In this document: positions 31,845-41,007 of the stretch, in pieces
Numbering within the stretch: position 1 is the first letter of the stretch
Layout of the letters: the number at the start of each line of letters is the position of its first letter
NCBI RefSeq assembly: GCF_001245615.1
Contig: NZ_CWKH01000002.1
Span: 1,612,001 to 1,676,000 of the forward strand
Length of the DNA: 64,000 bases
Source of the DNA: Mycolicibacterium neworleansense
GTDB taxonomy: Bacteria > Actinomycetota > Actinomycetes > Mycobacteriales > Mycobacteriaceae
Direction of reading: 5' to 3'
Position numbers and translations under genes: made by a program
The notes under the pieces: model-generated
Seen by the model: the letters and a program-made list of their open reading frames with translations, nothing else
Databases searched by the model: none
What the model was told of the DNA's origin: nothing

Positions 31845-34670
31845 TTGGCTGGCGATAGCGGCAGCGGTAGCAAGGGAAATGTCCGGCGACTCGTGATTGT
31901 CGAGTCGCCGACAAAAGCGCGCAAGATAGCTGGCTACCTGGGCTCCAATTATGTGGTCGAATCCTCCCGCGGTCATATTCGTGACCTGCCGCGCAATGCC
32001 GCTGACGTGCCCGCCAAGTACAAATCCGAGCCGTGGGCCCGCCTCGGGGTTAATGTCGACGACAACTTCGAGCCGCTCTACATCGTCAGCCCGGACAAGA
32101 AGGGCACCGTCACCGAGCTCAAAGACCTGCTCAAGGGTGTCGACGAGCTCTACCTCGCCACGGACGGTGACCGCGAGGGTGAGGCGATCGCCTGGCATCT
32201 GCTGGAGACGTTGAAGCCCAAGGTGCCGGTCCGGCGGATGGTGTTCCACGAGATCACCGAGCCGGCCATCCGCGCAGCCGCGGAAAACCCGCGTGACCTG
32301 GACATCGCCCTGGTCGACGCGCAGGAAACCCGCCGCATCCTCGACCGGCTCTACGGCTACGAGGTTTCGCCCGTGCTGTGGAAGAAGGTCGCGCCGAAGC
32401 TGTCGGCAGGCCGGGTGCAGTCGGTGGCCACGCGCATCATCGTGCAGCGCGAGCGGGAGCGCATGGCGTTCCGCAGCGCCGGCTACTGGGACGTCAGCGC
32501 CGAGCTGGACGCCAGCGTTTCCGACCCGCAGGCCACCCCGCCGCGGTTCACCGCCAAGCTCAACACCGTCGACGGCCGCCGTGTGGCCGCCGGACGTGAC
32601 TTCGACTCGCTGGGGCAACTGAAGAAGCCCGACGAGGTGCTGGTGCTCGACGAGGCCAGTGCCGGGGCGCTGGCCGCCGGTCTGCGCGGCGCCCAGTTGG
32701 CCGTCAGCTCCGTCGAGCAGAAGCCGTACACCCGTCGTCCCTACGCGCCGTTCATGACGTCGACGCTGCAGCAGGAAGCTGCCCGCAAGCTGCGGTTCTC
32801 CTCCGAGCGCACCATGAGCATCGCGCAGCGGCTGTACGAGAACGGCTACATCACCTACATGCGTACCGACTCGACGACGCTGTCGGCCAGCGCGATCGAT
32901 GCTGCCCGCAACCAGGCGCAGCAGCTCTACGGCGCCGAGTACGTGCATCCGTCGCCGCGGCAGTACACCCGCAAGGTCAAGAACGCCCAGGAGGCGCACG
33001 AGGCGATCCGCCCCGCCGGTGACGTGTTCCAGACCCCCGGCCAGCTGCACGCGCAGCTGGACACCGACGAGTTCCGGCTCTACGAGCTGATCTGGCAGCG
33101 CACCGTGGCCTCGCAGATGGCCGACGCGCGCGGCACCACGCTGTCACTGCGGATCGCCGGTACGGCTGCCGGCGGCGAGCAGGTCGTCTTCAACGCGTCG
33201 GGCCGCACCATCACGTTCCCCGGCTTCCTCAAGGCCTACGTCGAGAGCATCGACGAGCTGGCCGGCGGTGAGTCCGACGACGCCGAGAGCCGCCTGCCGA
33301 ACCTGACCCAGGGGCAGCGCGTCGACGCCGCCGATCTGACCGCCGACGGCCACCAGACCAGCCCGCCGGCCCGCTACACCGAGGCGTCGCTGATCAAGGC
33401 CCTCGAAGAGCTGGGCATCGGCCGCCCGTCGACCTACAGCTCGATCATCAAGACCATCCAGGACCGCGGCTACGTCCAGAAGAAGGGCAGCGCCCTGGTG
33501 CCGTCCTGGGTCGCCTTCGCCGTCGTGGGCCTGCTGGAACAGCACTTCGGCCGGTTGGTGGACTACGACTTCACCGCGGCCATGGAGGACGAGCTCGACG
33601 AGATCGCCAACGGTCAGGAGCAGCGCACCAACTGGCTGTCGAACTTCTACTTCGGCGGTGAGCACGGGGTCGAGGGCTCGATCGCCCGGTCCGGTGGCCT
33701 CAAGCACCTCGTCGGCGGAAACCTCGAAGGCATCGACGCGCGAGAAGTCAACTCCATCAAGCTCTTTGACGACGACGAAGGCCGCGCAATCGTGGTCCGC
33801 GTCGGACGCAACGGGCCGTACCTGGAGCGCATGATCGCCGATCCGGACAATCCGGGTGAGCTCAAGCCTCAGCGCGCCAACCTCAAGGAGGACCTGACTC
33901 CTGACGAGCTGACCCTCGAGCTGGCCGAAAAGCTTTTCGCCACACCGCAAGAGGGCCGCGTGCTGGGTGTCGATCCGGTGTCGGGACACGAAATCGTGGC
34001 CAAGGACGGACGATTCGGGCCTTACGTCACCGAGATTCTCCCGGAACCCCCGGAAGATCCCGAGGCGGGAACGACGGCCAAGAAGGGCAAGAAGCCGACC
34101 GGGCCCAAGCCGCGGACCGGATCGCTCTTGCGCTCAATGGATCTGGAGACGGTGACACTCGACGACGCGCTCAAGCTGCTGTCGTTGCCGCGCGTGGTGG
34201 GTGTCGACCCGTCGAACAACGAGGAGATCACCGCGCAGAACGGCCGGTACGGCCCATACCTCAAGCGCGGCACCGACTCTCGCTCGCTGGCCACCGAGGA
34301 ACAGATGTTCACCATCACCCTCGACGAGGCGCTGAAGATCTACGCCGAGCCGAAACGCCGTGGGCGTCAGGCCGCGGCCGCCCCGCCGCTGCGTGAGCTG
34401 GGCACCGACCCGGCCTCGGGCAAGCCGATGGTGATCAAGGACGGCCGCTTCGGCCCGTATGTCACCGACGGCGAGACCAATGCCAGCCTGCGTAAGGGTG
34501 ATGACGTGCAGTCGATCACCGATGAGCGCGCCTCCGAGCTGTTGGCCGATCGTCGGGCCCGTGGGCCGGTGAAGAAGGCCGCGAAGAAGGCTCCGGCGAA
34601 GAAGGCTGCCGCCAAGAAAACCGCTGCCAAGAAGGCCCCGGCGAAGAAGGCCGCCGCCAAGAAGGCCTGA
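31845..34670 (+). CDS. topA: DNA topoisomerase I
   Basis: TopA relaxes negative supercoils by a transient phosphotyrosine link; it is essential in mycobacteria. The 941-residue product has the TOPRIM domain (LVIVESPTKARKIAGYL and LATDGDREGEAIAWHL, with the Mg-binding DxD neighbourhood), the catalytic region ENGYITYMRTDSTTLS with the active Tyr, and repeated C-terminal modules of the type DGRFGPYVTDGETNASLRKG seen in actinobacterial TopA instead of zinc ribbons. It ends in a Lys/Ala-rich basic tail (KKAPAKKAAAKK). TTG at 31845 is used. It converges with the cyclase gene, leaving 5 bases between stops. Confidence 0.96.
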   Translation: MAGDSGSGSKGNVRRLVIVESPTKARKIAGYLGSNYVVESSRGHIRDLPRNAADVPAKYKSEPWARLGVNVDDNFEPLYIVSPDKKGTVTELKDLLKGVDELYLATDGDREGEAIAWHLLETLKPKVPVRRMVFHEITEPAIRAAAENPRDLDIALVDAQETRRILDRLYGYEVSPVLWKKVAPKLSAGRVQSVATRIIVQRERERMAFRSAGYWDVSAELDASVSDPQATPPRFTAKLNTVDGRRVAAGRDFDSLGQLKKPDEVLVLDEASAGALAAGLRGAQLAVSSVEQKPYTRRPYAPFMTSTLQQEAARKLRFSSERTMSIAQRLYENGYITYMRTDSTTLSASAIDAARNQAQQLYGAEYVHPSPRQYTRKVKNAQEAHEAIRPAGDVFQTPGQLHAQLDTDEFRLYELIWQRTVASQMADARGTTLSLRIAGTAAGGEQVVFNASGRTITFPGFLKAYVESIDELAGGESDDAESRLPNLTQGQRVDAADLTADGHQTSPPARYTEASLIKALEELGIGRPSTYSSIIKTIQDRGYVQKKGSALVPSWVAFAVVGLLEQHFGRLVDYDFTAAMEDELDEIANGQEQRTNWLSNFYFGGEHGVEGSIARSGGLKHLVGGNLEGIDAREVNSIKLFDDDEGRAIVVRVGRNGPYLERMIADPDNPGELKPQRANLKEDLTPDELTLELAEKLFATPQEGRVLGVDPVSGHEIVAKDGRFGPYVTEILPEPPEDPEAGTTAKKGKKPTGPKPRTGSLLRSMDLETVTLDDALKLLSLPRVVGVDPSNNEEITAQNGRYGPYLKRGTDSRSLATEEQMFTITLDEALKIYAEPKRRGRQAAAAPPLRELGTDPASGKPMVIKDGRFGPYVTDGETNASLRKGDDVQSITDERASELLADRRARGPVKKAAKKAPAKKAAAKKTAAKKAPAKKAAAKKA

Positions 34671-34675
34671 GCCTT

Positions 34676-36280
34676 CTAGCTGGAGACGTCGCTCTCGGTT
34701 TGGCGCTCCAGATCGCGGGGCAGCACCAGGTTCATCGGGCGGGCCAGCTGGGTCGGCACCGTGCGGCCGCGCAGTTCCACGATCTCGCCGACGTCCCAGC
34801 TCAGCGCCTCGGCGTCGAGTGCGCCGCTGACCGCGATCGCCGAGGCCAGCACATGGCCCTCCTCCAGCTTGGCGAGTTCGGTGAGGCGGGCCGCCTCGTT
34901 GACCGGGTCGCCGATCACGGTGTATTCGAAACGGGCCTGAGCGCCGATGTGGCCGGCGATCGCGCGCCCCGCCGAGACCCCGATACCGAACTCGATGTCG
35001 CTGCCGAGCACGCTGAGCAGCTCGTCGTGCAGTTCCCGGGACGCGGCCAGCGCACCGCCGGATGCGTCGGGATGCTCGATGGGGGCGCCGAAGATGGCCA
35101 GCGCTGCGTCACCCTGGAACTTGTTGACGAACCCGCCGTGCCGGTTGACGGTGTCGACGATGACCCGGAAGAACTCGTTGAGCAGGTTCACCACGTCACC
35201 GGCCGGGATGGTCGAGGCCAGATGCGTCGACCCCACCAGGTCCACGAACAGCACAGCTACGTCGCGTTCCTGGCCGCCCAGCTCGGTGCCGCGCTCCAGG
35301 GCGCGGCGCGCGACGTCCTCACCCACGTACCGGCCGAACAGGTCACGAAGGCGTTGCCGCTCGGCCAGCTCGCGCACCATGTCGTTGAAGCCGGCCTGCA
35401 GCAGGCCCAGCTCGCTGGCGTCGTAGATCTGCATGTGGGCGTTGTAGTTTCCGCGCTGCACCTCGCCGAGCGCCCAGCGCAGCTGCCGCAGCGGGTCGGC
35501 GATCGACATCGCCACCAGCACGGTGCCGGACAGCCCGATCACCAAGGCCGCGATGGCCAGCAGCAACAGCGGGGTGGTCAGCCGGTCGGCCGATGCGGTG
35601 AGGATCGAGAACTTGCTGGCCACCAAGGCCAGCACGATTGCCAGGACCGGCACGCCGGTCGAGAGAACCCACGTCAGCACCTGACGCAGGATCACGCCCG
35701 GGGCGCGGAAGTTCTCCGGCACGCCGCCGCGCAGCGCGGCCACCGCGACCGGCCGCAACACGCGCTCGGACTGCAGGTAGCCGATGATCGCCGTCGCGGT
35801 CGCGCCCAGGGCGGTGGCGACCAGGACGACGGGCGCGGACTTACTGGCCACCGGCCAGCTGGCCACGATGAACACGATGGATCCGAGGAACCAGTTCGTG
35901 ACGCTGATCAGGGTGCGATAGAAGGGCATCTTCAGCGCACGTACGCGGGCCAGCTCGGTGATGGCCGGGTCCGACTTGGACAGCAGAGTGTCGCGGCGCT
36001 GCCACCGGATCACCGGGATCAGCAGCCGCAGGGCCAGGTAGGCGCCGATGGTGAACGACACGAACAGGTAGCCCAGGAAGATCGCCAGGTTGAACACCGG
36101 CAGATCCTGGAGCTGGATGCGATCCTCGGGCGGCAGACCGAAACGCAGGAAGCCGAGCACGAACAGCGCACCGATGATGTCGGCCTGCAGCATGCCCAGC
36201 GTGAACACCGGCCACGGGGTGCGCGCCACCCATCGCGCGAATGCACCGATTCGCGCGATAGGTATGGGCTCCGTGGTCAC
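34676..36280 (-). CDS. membrane adenylate cyclase with HAMP domain (Rv3645-like)
   Basis: This class III cyclase, 534 residues, is the probable orthologue of Rv3645, which makes much of the cAMP of M. tuberculosis and affects fatty-acid tolerance. Six hydrophobic segments occupy roughly residues 20-285 (e.g. LGMLQADIIGALFVLGFLRF, LLLAIAALVIGLSGTVLVAM). A HAMP domain (DPLRQLRWALGEVQRGNY) follows, then the cyclase: ERDVAVLFVDLVGSTHLAS with the metal-binding Asp, NKFQGDAALAIFGAP, and FEYTVIGDPVNEAARL. GTG at 36278-36280 is chosen; the long upstream open frame is antisense to the next gene. cAMP from it would act on crp. Confidence 0.92.
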   Translation of the reverse strand: MTTEPIPIARIGAFARWVARTPWPVFTLGMLQADIIGALFVLGFLRFGLPPEDRIQLQDLPVFNLAIFLGYLFVSFTIGAYLALRLLIPVIRWQRRDTLLSKSDPAITELARVRALKMPFYRTLISVTNWFLGSIVFIVASWPVASKSAPVVLVATALGATATAIIGYLQSERVLRPVAVAALRGGVPENFRAPGVILRQVLTWVLSTGVPVLAIVLALVASKFSILTASADRLTTPLLLLAIAALVIGLSGTVLVAMSIADPLRQLRWALGEVQRGNYNAHMQIYDASELGLLQAGFNDMVRELAERQRLRDLFGRYVGEDVARRALERGTELGGQERDVAVLFVDLVGSTHLASTIPAGDVVNLLNEFFRVIVDTVNRHGGFVNKFQGDAALAIFGAPIEHPDASGGALAASRELHDELLSVLGSDIEFGIGVSAGRAIAGHIGAQARFEYTVIGDPVNEAARLTELAKLEEGHVLASAIAVSGALDAEALSWDVGEIVELRGRTVPTQLARPMNLVLPRDLERQTESDVSS

Positions 36281-36362
36281 CCGTTCACCGTATCGGGCCG
36301 CAGGGACGTTGAGCGCCTGCTGTGACGTGGTTGTGTCGGCTTGACCACTACTGTTGGGGACG

Positions 36363-37571
36363 ATGAGCGGGGTTTTTTCGCGGCTGGTGGGCCAGCATGC
36401 TGTGGAACAGGAGCTGGTGGCGGCCGCCTTGGCGGCCCGAGGTGATTCGCCACACAGTGGCACCGCCGTCGGGACCATGACACATGCCTGGCTGATCACC
36501 GGCCCGCCCGGATCGGGGCGTTCGGTGGCGGCGCTGTGCTTCGCGGCGGCCCTGCAGTGCACGTCGGACGGTCTTCCCGGGTGCGGCGAGTGCCGGGCGT
36601 GCACGACGACGATGGCCGGGACCCACGCCGACGTGCGCCGTATCGTGCCCGAGGGGCTGTCGATCGCGGTCAAGGAGATGCGCGAGATCGTCCAGATCGC
36701 GTCACGCCGCCCCGGGACCGGCCGGTGGCAGATCGTGGTGATCGAAGATGCCGACCGGCTCACCGAAGGTGCGGCGAACGCCCTCCTCAAGGTGGTGGAG
36801 GAGCCGCCGCCATCGACGGTGTTCCTGCTGTGCGCGCCGTCGGTCGACCCTGAGGACATCGCCATCACGCTGCGCTCACGGTGCCGGCACATCGCGCTGA
36901 CCACGCCGTCGGTGGATGCCATCGCCGACGTGCTGATCTCCGGCGACGGCCTGCCCGAGGCGGATGCTCGCTGGGCCGCCTCGGTCAGCGGCGGACATGT
37001 GGGCCGGGCCCGACGCCTGGCGACCGATCCCGAGGCCCGGGAGCGCCGCAAACGCGCGTTGGGGCTGGCGAGGGACGCCGCGACACCGGCCCGGGCCTTT
37101 GCGGCCGCTGAAGAGATGGTGGCCGTCGCCGAGGCCGAGGCGCTGGCATTGACCGCCGGACGCAACGAGACCGAGACCGAGGAGCTCAAGACGGCCCTCG
37201 GGGCCGGTGGCACCGGAAAAGGCACCGCCGCCACCACCCGCGGCACAGCCGGTGCGCTCAAAGAACTGGAGCGGCGGCAGAAATCCCGGCAGACCCGGGC
37301 CTCCCGCGATGCGCTCGACCGGGCCCTGATCGACCTCGCCACGTACTTCCGTGACGCCCTGCTGGTGTCGTCGGGAGCCTCGTCGGTGACCGCCAACCAC
37401 CCGGACATGGCCGAGAAAGTGCAGGCCATGGCCGACCACGTGCCCCCGGACCGGCTGCTGCGCTGCATCGAGGCAGTGCTGGAATGCCGCGAGGCGCTGG
37501 CCATCAACGTCAAGCCCAAGTTCGCCGTCGACGCCATGGTGGCGACCATCGGACAGGCGTTGCGCGGGTGA
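36363..37571 (+). CDS. holB: DNA polymerase III delta' subunit (Rv3644c-like)
   Basis: This 402-residue clamp-loader subunit has a modified Walker A, LITGPPGSGRSVAALCFAA, a four-Cys zinc module (CTSDGLPGCGECRAC), the Walker B-like IVVIEDADRLTEGAANALLK and the sensor/SRC motif LRSRCRHIAL. A Lys-to-Arg change in the P-loop (GSGRS) fits a delta' subunit that does not need to hydrolyse ATP. ATG at 36363 (MSGVFSRLVGQ) is chosen over one nine bases upstream. Divergent from the cyclase; tRNA-Thr follows on the same strand. Confidence 0.93.
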   Translation: MSGVFSRLVGQHAVEQELVAAALAARGDSPHSGTAVGTMTHAWLITGPPGSGRSVAALCFAAALQCTSDGLPGCGECRACTTTMAGTHADVRRIVPEGLSIAVKEMREIVQIASRRPGTGRWQIVVIEDADRLTEGAANALLKVVEEPPPSTVFLLCAPSVDPEDIAITLRSRCRHIALTTPSVDAIADVLISGDGLPEADARWAASVSGGHVGRARRLATDPEARERRKRALGLARDAATPARAFAAAEEMVAVAEAEALALTAGRNETETEELKTALGAGGTGKGTAATTRGTAGALKELERRQKSRQTRASRDALDRALIDLATYFRDALLVSSGASSVTANHPDMAEKVQAMADHVPPDRLLRCIEAVLECREALAINVKPKFAVDAMVATIGQALRG

Positions 37572-37627
37572 CTTTGGAGGCTCGGGCATGACTGCCGTAG
37601 ACTCGTGCCGCCCGGTTCGCCGAGCGC

Positions 37628-37700
37628 GCCACCCTAGCTCAGTCGGTAGAGCAATTCACTCGTAATGAATAGGTCAGGGGTTCGATTCCCCTGGGTGGCT
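37628..37700 (+). tRNA. tRNA-Thr (CGT)
   Basis: The 73-nt cloverleaf has acceptor arms GCCACCC/GGGTGGC, D-arm AGCTCAGTCGGTAGAGC, anticodon stem ATTCA/TGAAT with loop CTCGTAA (anticodon CGT), and a T-arm with GGTTCGATTCC. The CCA tail is not fully encoded in the gene (TCCA follows). Downstream lies a variable region, but no integrase or duplicated 3' end is found beside it. Confidence 0.97.
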
Positions 37701-37712
37701 CCATTTCTTTTT

Positions 37713-38585
37713 TCAGTTGGCGTAGGCCGTCGTCAGGAACTCGTCGATCAACGGAACCACTTCGTCAAGGTGGGTTTCCAGCAGCCAGTGACCGCCGCCG
37801 AGCAGGTGGATCGGCACGTCGGGCAGATCGCGTCGATATGCCTGTGCGGATTTCGCCGGCATATAGCCGTCATGCGGACCCCACACGATCAATGCCGGCG
37901 GCTGGTGCTCCCGCAGGTAAGCCTGTTCCCCGGCGAACCAGTCCAGCGTGGTGGGTTGATCCTCCAGGAGCCGGATCAGATTGGCGATGCGCTCCGGTGT
38001 GGACATCAGTGACCAGTGCAGCGTCCACAGGTCGGGGCTGATCCGGTCGGCGAGGTAGTCGGGAAGTTCACCGCGGAACTCGGTTTCGAACCCGTGCAGG
38101 GTCACGTGTTGGGCGATCCTGCGTCGCGACGCGGGCCCGGGGTTGTTCCACGATTCCTTGAGGAAGTCGTACTTTGGGCCGAAGGCGTCTTCGTAGATGT
38201 CGCCATTCTGAATGACAAGGCCCGCAACGCGTTCCGGCTTGGCGATGGCCAGCTGAAAACCGAACTGAGAACCGTAGTCGTGCAACCAGATCACGTAGCG
38301 GCTGAGATCCATCGTGTCGACGAGGGACTGCAGAAAGCGGCTGTAGGCGGCAAAGGTGTAGTCGAAGTCTTCGGGAGAAGGTGTTGCGCTGTAACCGAAT
38401 CCGGGAAGATCCGGCGCGATCGACCGCCACCGGTCGCCCAGGCGTGCCATGAGGTTGCGATAGACGTAGGACGAGGCGGGGTAGCCGTGGGGGAGCAGAA
38501 GGACCGGGGCGTCGACGGGGCCGGCCGCACGGTAGAAAGTGTCGACGCCGTCGACGGTGGTCCGGTGATGGGTTACTGCGGTCAC
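37713..38585 (-). CDS. alpha/beta hydrolase (epoxide hydrolase / dehalogenase group)
   Basis: This 290-residue hydrolase has its oxyanion region in LLPHGYPASSYVYRNL, Asp nucleophile in the elbow WLHDYGSQFG, acid in VWGPHDGYMP, and His in GGGHWLLETH. An Asp nucleophile in HDYG places it with epoxide hydrolases or haloalkane dehalogenases rather than Ser esterases. Its ATG overlaps the stop of the carboxymuconolactone-decarboxylase-like gene, so the pair is co-translated. Substrate unknown; a role in breakdown of an aromatic or epoxide compound is inferred from the pairing. Confidence 0.85.
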   Translation of the reverse strand: MTAVTHHRTTVDGVDTFYRAAGPVDAPVLLLPHGYPASSYVYRNLMARLGDRWRSIAPDLPGFGYSATPSPEDFDYTFAAYSRFLQSLVDTMDLSRYVIWLHDYGSQFGFQLAIAKPERVAGLVIQNGDIYEDAFGPKYDFLKESWNNPGPASRRRIAQHVTLHGFETEFRGELPDYLADRISPDLWTLHWSLMSTPERIANLIRLLEDQPTTLDWFAGEQAYLREHQPPALIVWGPHDGYMPAKSAQAYRRDLPDVPIHLLGGGHWLLETHLDEVVPLIDEFLTTAYAN

Positions 38586-38950
38586 GAACCTTTGAGTACC
38601 CGTTTGGCCACGTTCATTGCCGTGTTGGCGTTGGGGAAGCCCGCGTAGCCGCTCGAGTGATAGATGACCTCGGCGATCTCGTCCTCGGTGAGGCCGTTTC
38701 GCAGGCCGATCCTGACATGCGACTCGAACTCCTCGGTGGCTCGTAGGGCGATGAGGATGCCCATGGTGACCAGGCTGCGGTCACGGCGGCTCAGCCCTTC
38801 GCGGCTCCAGAGCCGACCGAAGACATTGTCGACCCCGATGGCCATCATCTCGTCGCCGAAGGAACCGTCGGGCTCGACGACACCTGCCGGCAGGTGCGGA
38901 ACCATCTCCTGGAGGACCCGCAGGCCCTGTTCACGTACGTCGTCAGTCAT
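38582..38950 (-). CDS. carboxymuconolactone decarboxylase-like protein (AhpD fold)
   Basis: The 122-residue all-helical product belongs to the CMD/AhpD-like superfamily: SREGLSRRDRSLVTMGILIA, RATEEFESHVRIGLRNGLTE, EIAEVIYHSSGYAGFPNANT. The conserved Glu and His are present, while the CxxC pair of AhpD peroxidases is absent, so it is closer to PcaC-type decarboxylases; real substrates in this group vary. It overlaps the hydrolase by 4 bases downstream and is 25 bases from the lipoprotein gene upstream. Confidence 0.86.
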   Translation of the reverse strand: MTDDVREQGLRVLQEMVPHLPAGVVEPDGSFGDEMMAIGVDNVFGRLWSREGLSRRDRSLVTMGILIALRATEEFESHVRIGLRNGLTEDEIAEVIYHSSGYAGFPNANTAMNVAKRVLKGS

Positions 38951-38975
38951 GCCTGCCAGCTTGGCACGGGAACCG

Positions 38976-39767
38976 TTACGACTCCGGCCAACCCGGGTCG
39001 GGCGGCAGCGTCGGCAGCGGCTCAGGTTGGACGAAATAGTCGTTTGGGGCGCCCGGTGGTGTACCTGGAGCGAGTGTGCTGCTGCACTGGGGCAGATCGG
39101 TGTCGGCGCCGAGAACTTTGTAATCCGTGATTACCCAGGTGCCGAACACGTTGACTTTAGGGGTCCGCCGTGGGCCTCGCTGGTTTGAGGGCGGTGCAAC
39201 CTGCTGGGTGCCGGGCAGAGCCTGATCAGGCCCGAACGTGATCCATCTGGCACTTCCTGCCGGGAGCTGGCGTCCCGAACTCCGGTAACCGCCGCCGTAT
39301 TCCTTCGCGGCGACCATCGACCCGTAGGCGCAGACTCCCGCAGTAACGAGGTCGCCGTTGCGGTGCGTTGCGACCACTTCCCAGTACATTGTCCCAACCT
39401 GATCACGGTCTTTGCCTCCAGGGAGTCCGAATATATCGGGATCTTTCACATTGTTGAAGGCGTGAGAGAATCCGGGATAGCCAGCATCTTCAATTGCTTT
39501 GATTCCGCTGCCTCGACCATATCCGACACGGTCGAGTGATTCCACTGCGGCTCTGACGAATGTCCCTTCTGGTGACATTAGGTCGATGTTTGGATTTTGA
39601 ATCCATCGGTTGGAGTATTGCAAGATGTCGTCAGCTGTCGGGACGCTCGAGGTCGTTGAGCTGGTATTGGGTGCGGAGGGTTCTGGCTGCGTACAACCGG
39701 TGGTGATAACTGTCAGAGCCAACAGCCCCGAAAATGCGCGGCCTATTGTTGAAGTTGTGAGCATCAA
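38976..39767 (-). CDS. lipoprotein of unknown function
   Basis: This 263-residue exported protein has a signal peptide (GRAFSGLLALTVITTGC) with lipobox Cys25 followed by a Ser/Thr/Pro-rich linker. The folded part includes a probable beta-rich domain (TMYWEVVATHRNGDLVTAGV, VFGTWVITDYKVLGAD) and a Pro-rich C-terminus ending LPTLPPDPGWPES. I do not recognise the family. GC is visibly lower than in flanking core genes. It is downstream of the WxG-substrate and lipoprotein pair on the same strand, though 253 bases separate it from the latter; those bases contain only a doubtful 70-codon TTG frame. Confidence 0.72.
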   Translation of the reverse strand: MMLTTSTIGRAFSGLLALTVITTGCTQPEPSAPNTSSTTSSVPTADDILQYSNRWIQNPNIDLMSPEGTFVRAAVESLDRVGYGRGSGIKAIEDAGYPGFSHAFNNVKDPDIFGLPGGKDRDQVGTMYWEVVATHRNGDLVTAGVCAYGSMVAAKEYGGGYRSSGRQLPAGSARWITFGPDQALPGTQQVAPPSNQRGPRRTPKVNVFGTWVITDYKVLGADTDLPQCSSTLAPGTPPGAPNDYFVQPEPLPTLPPDPGWPES

Positions 39768-40020
39768 TAACTCCAGTTGTCATTCCTCGTTGCTAAATGC
39801 GGTATCCAAGACGCTGCTGAGGAGATAAACCCCGGCCGGCAGGACCTGTCTGTACGTTCTGGAGGTTTGGTTGCTCACTTGTCGCTGCGAATGCATTTTT
39901 GACCGTAGCCCATCTGCTGTTGCCGGTTCGAGTTCGATGATCGCTTCGATCGTGCGCCTGCGGTAAGGCGCGAAAACCTTGGGCGCCCTCGGCTGGCGTC
40001 AACAAATTAAGAATTCGTCC
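39768..40020. other. gap between the two lipoprotein genes
   Basis: There are 253 bases without a convincing gene. A 70-codon TTG-initiated minus-strand frame (39793-40005) is present, but has no ribosome-binding site and unlikely composition. Nothing else is identified. Confidence 0.4.
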
Positions 40021-41007
40021 TCACCGACGAGCGATTATCGCCATTGTCTGAGAGAAAAGCGACGAAAACGCCCTTAGCTCGTCCGACCTCGCCACATACC
40101 TGCTAAGCATTCCAGAATATTCGTCCCATGCGGCCTCGCCAAACTCTTGACGCACCTTCTCTGGCTCTATCAGTGCATTGTCCCGGAAGTATTTTGCGTC
40201 GATATCTTCATTCATTGGATTAGCAGACGTGAGCGCAAGCGCGTAGTTGAGCTCGGTTTCCGCTATTTCTGCATTGAAGATCAGTGGGGACGAATCTGGG
40301 GATTGGATCCCGGTGGCCATAGCGAGCCCCAACAGCTGTGCTGCACGGCGAACGTCTGTGTTGACGCTTTCAACTGATATTGGATAAGCCTTCAGTGCGG
40401 CCGATACCTGGTCCAAATACTGTTCGGAAAGATTGACTATTGCTGCACCGAGCTCGCGTGAGCTGGTGGCGTCGCTGCCCAACACGCTGAAGATTGCGTA
40501 GCTTCTGGGCATGGGCCCATCGAGAGCGTCGAGTGGCTCGAATGCAGAGGTCTCGCTCGTATCGCCCACCATGGCTGCCAAGAAAGGGGTGATAGCTTGG
40601 GTGTACGAACTAACAATATTTGGATTGACCTCGCCGACGGTTATACGTGGATCATCGTCCTTGGAGTCGGAGTTAAGATTTAGCAATTTGGAAGACTTAT
40701 CGGCTAGAAATACTGCTATAGCGTGTGCAGTTTCTCCTGCCATTTCTTCATTTTCGGGAATCTTCGAATTGGCCCACTCCGGTATCCATGCAAACAGTCT
40801 TGCGGCGCGCTCGCCGTGGTCTTTCCATCGGTACTCGGTTATTTCAGACAGGGTCGCCTGACCTGTATCGGAAGTCACCAACTGATGTACTTCCGAAGGA
40901 CTCGAATTTTCTGGGATGACGGGCTCGGAAGACGTGCACGATAACAGGGTCAAGGACAGCGGTATCCAGGATACGGCGGCTATGAGTCGTGATGTTATCG
41001 CCATCAA
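40021..41007 (-). CDS. lipoprotein paralogous to the C-terminal half of the neighbouring WxG protein
   Basis: The signal peptide ends SLTLLSC with lipobox Cys24, so this 328-residue protein is membrane-tethered outside. Its body aligns by eye along its whole length with the second half of the 748-residue protein encoded just upstream: EITEYRWKDHGERAARLFAW vs DINNHAWSDKGTAAGALFEW, AITPFLAAMVGD vs GLAPYQEAMVGE, FEPLDAL vs FDPLDSL, DVRRAAQLLGLAMATG vs DLAKAGRLLGLIDAG, VRQEFGEAAWDEYSGMLSRY vs VRARYGESGWEDYRSQLSRY. The next gene starts one base from its ATG. A duplicated, membrane-held copy of an effector domain could be an immunity or capture protein; that is inference. The sequence is lower in GC than the core genes. 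Confidence 0.8.
   Translation of the reverse strand: MMAITSRLIAAVSWIPLSLTLLSCTSSEPVIPENSSPSEVHQLVTSDTGQATLSEITEYRWKDHGERAARLFAWIPEWANSKIPENEEMAGETAHAIAVFLADKSSKLLNLNSDSKDDDPRITVGEVNPNIVSSYTQAITPFLAAMVGDTSETSAFEPLDALDGPMPRSYAIFSVLGSDATSSRELGAAIVNLSEQYLDQVSAALKAYPISVESVNTDVRRAAQLLGLAMATGIQSPDSSPLIFNAEIAETELNYALALTSANPMNEDIDAKYFRDNALIEPEKVRQEFGEAAWDEYSGMLSRYVARSDELRAFSSLFSQTMAIIARR

Noticed and set aside
34560..34670. Repeat array at the 3' end of topA
   Set aside because: It encodes the Lys/Ala-rich basic tail usual for mycobacterial TopA, not an independent repeat element.
37628..37700. tRNA-Thr as attachment site for the variable region downstream
   Set aside because: No integrase is near it and I see no second copy of the tRNA 3' end between 37.7 and 43.3 kb.
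39793..40005. 70-codon TTG frame between lipoprotein genes
   Set aside because: No ribosome-binding site, odd composition and no recognisable motif.
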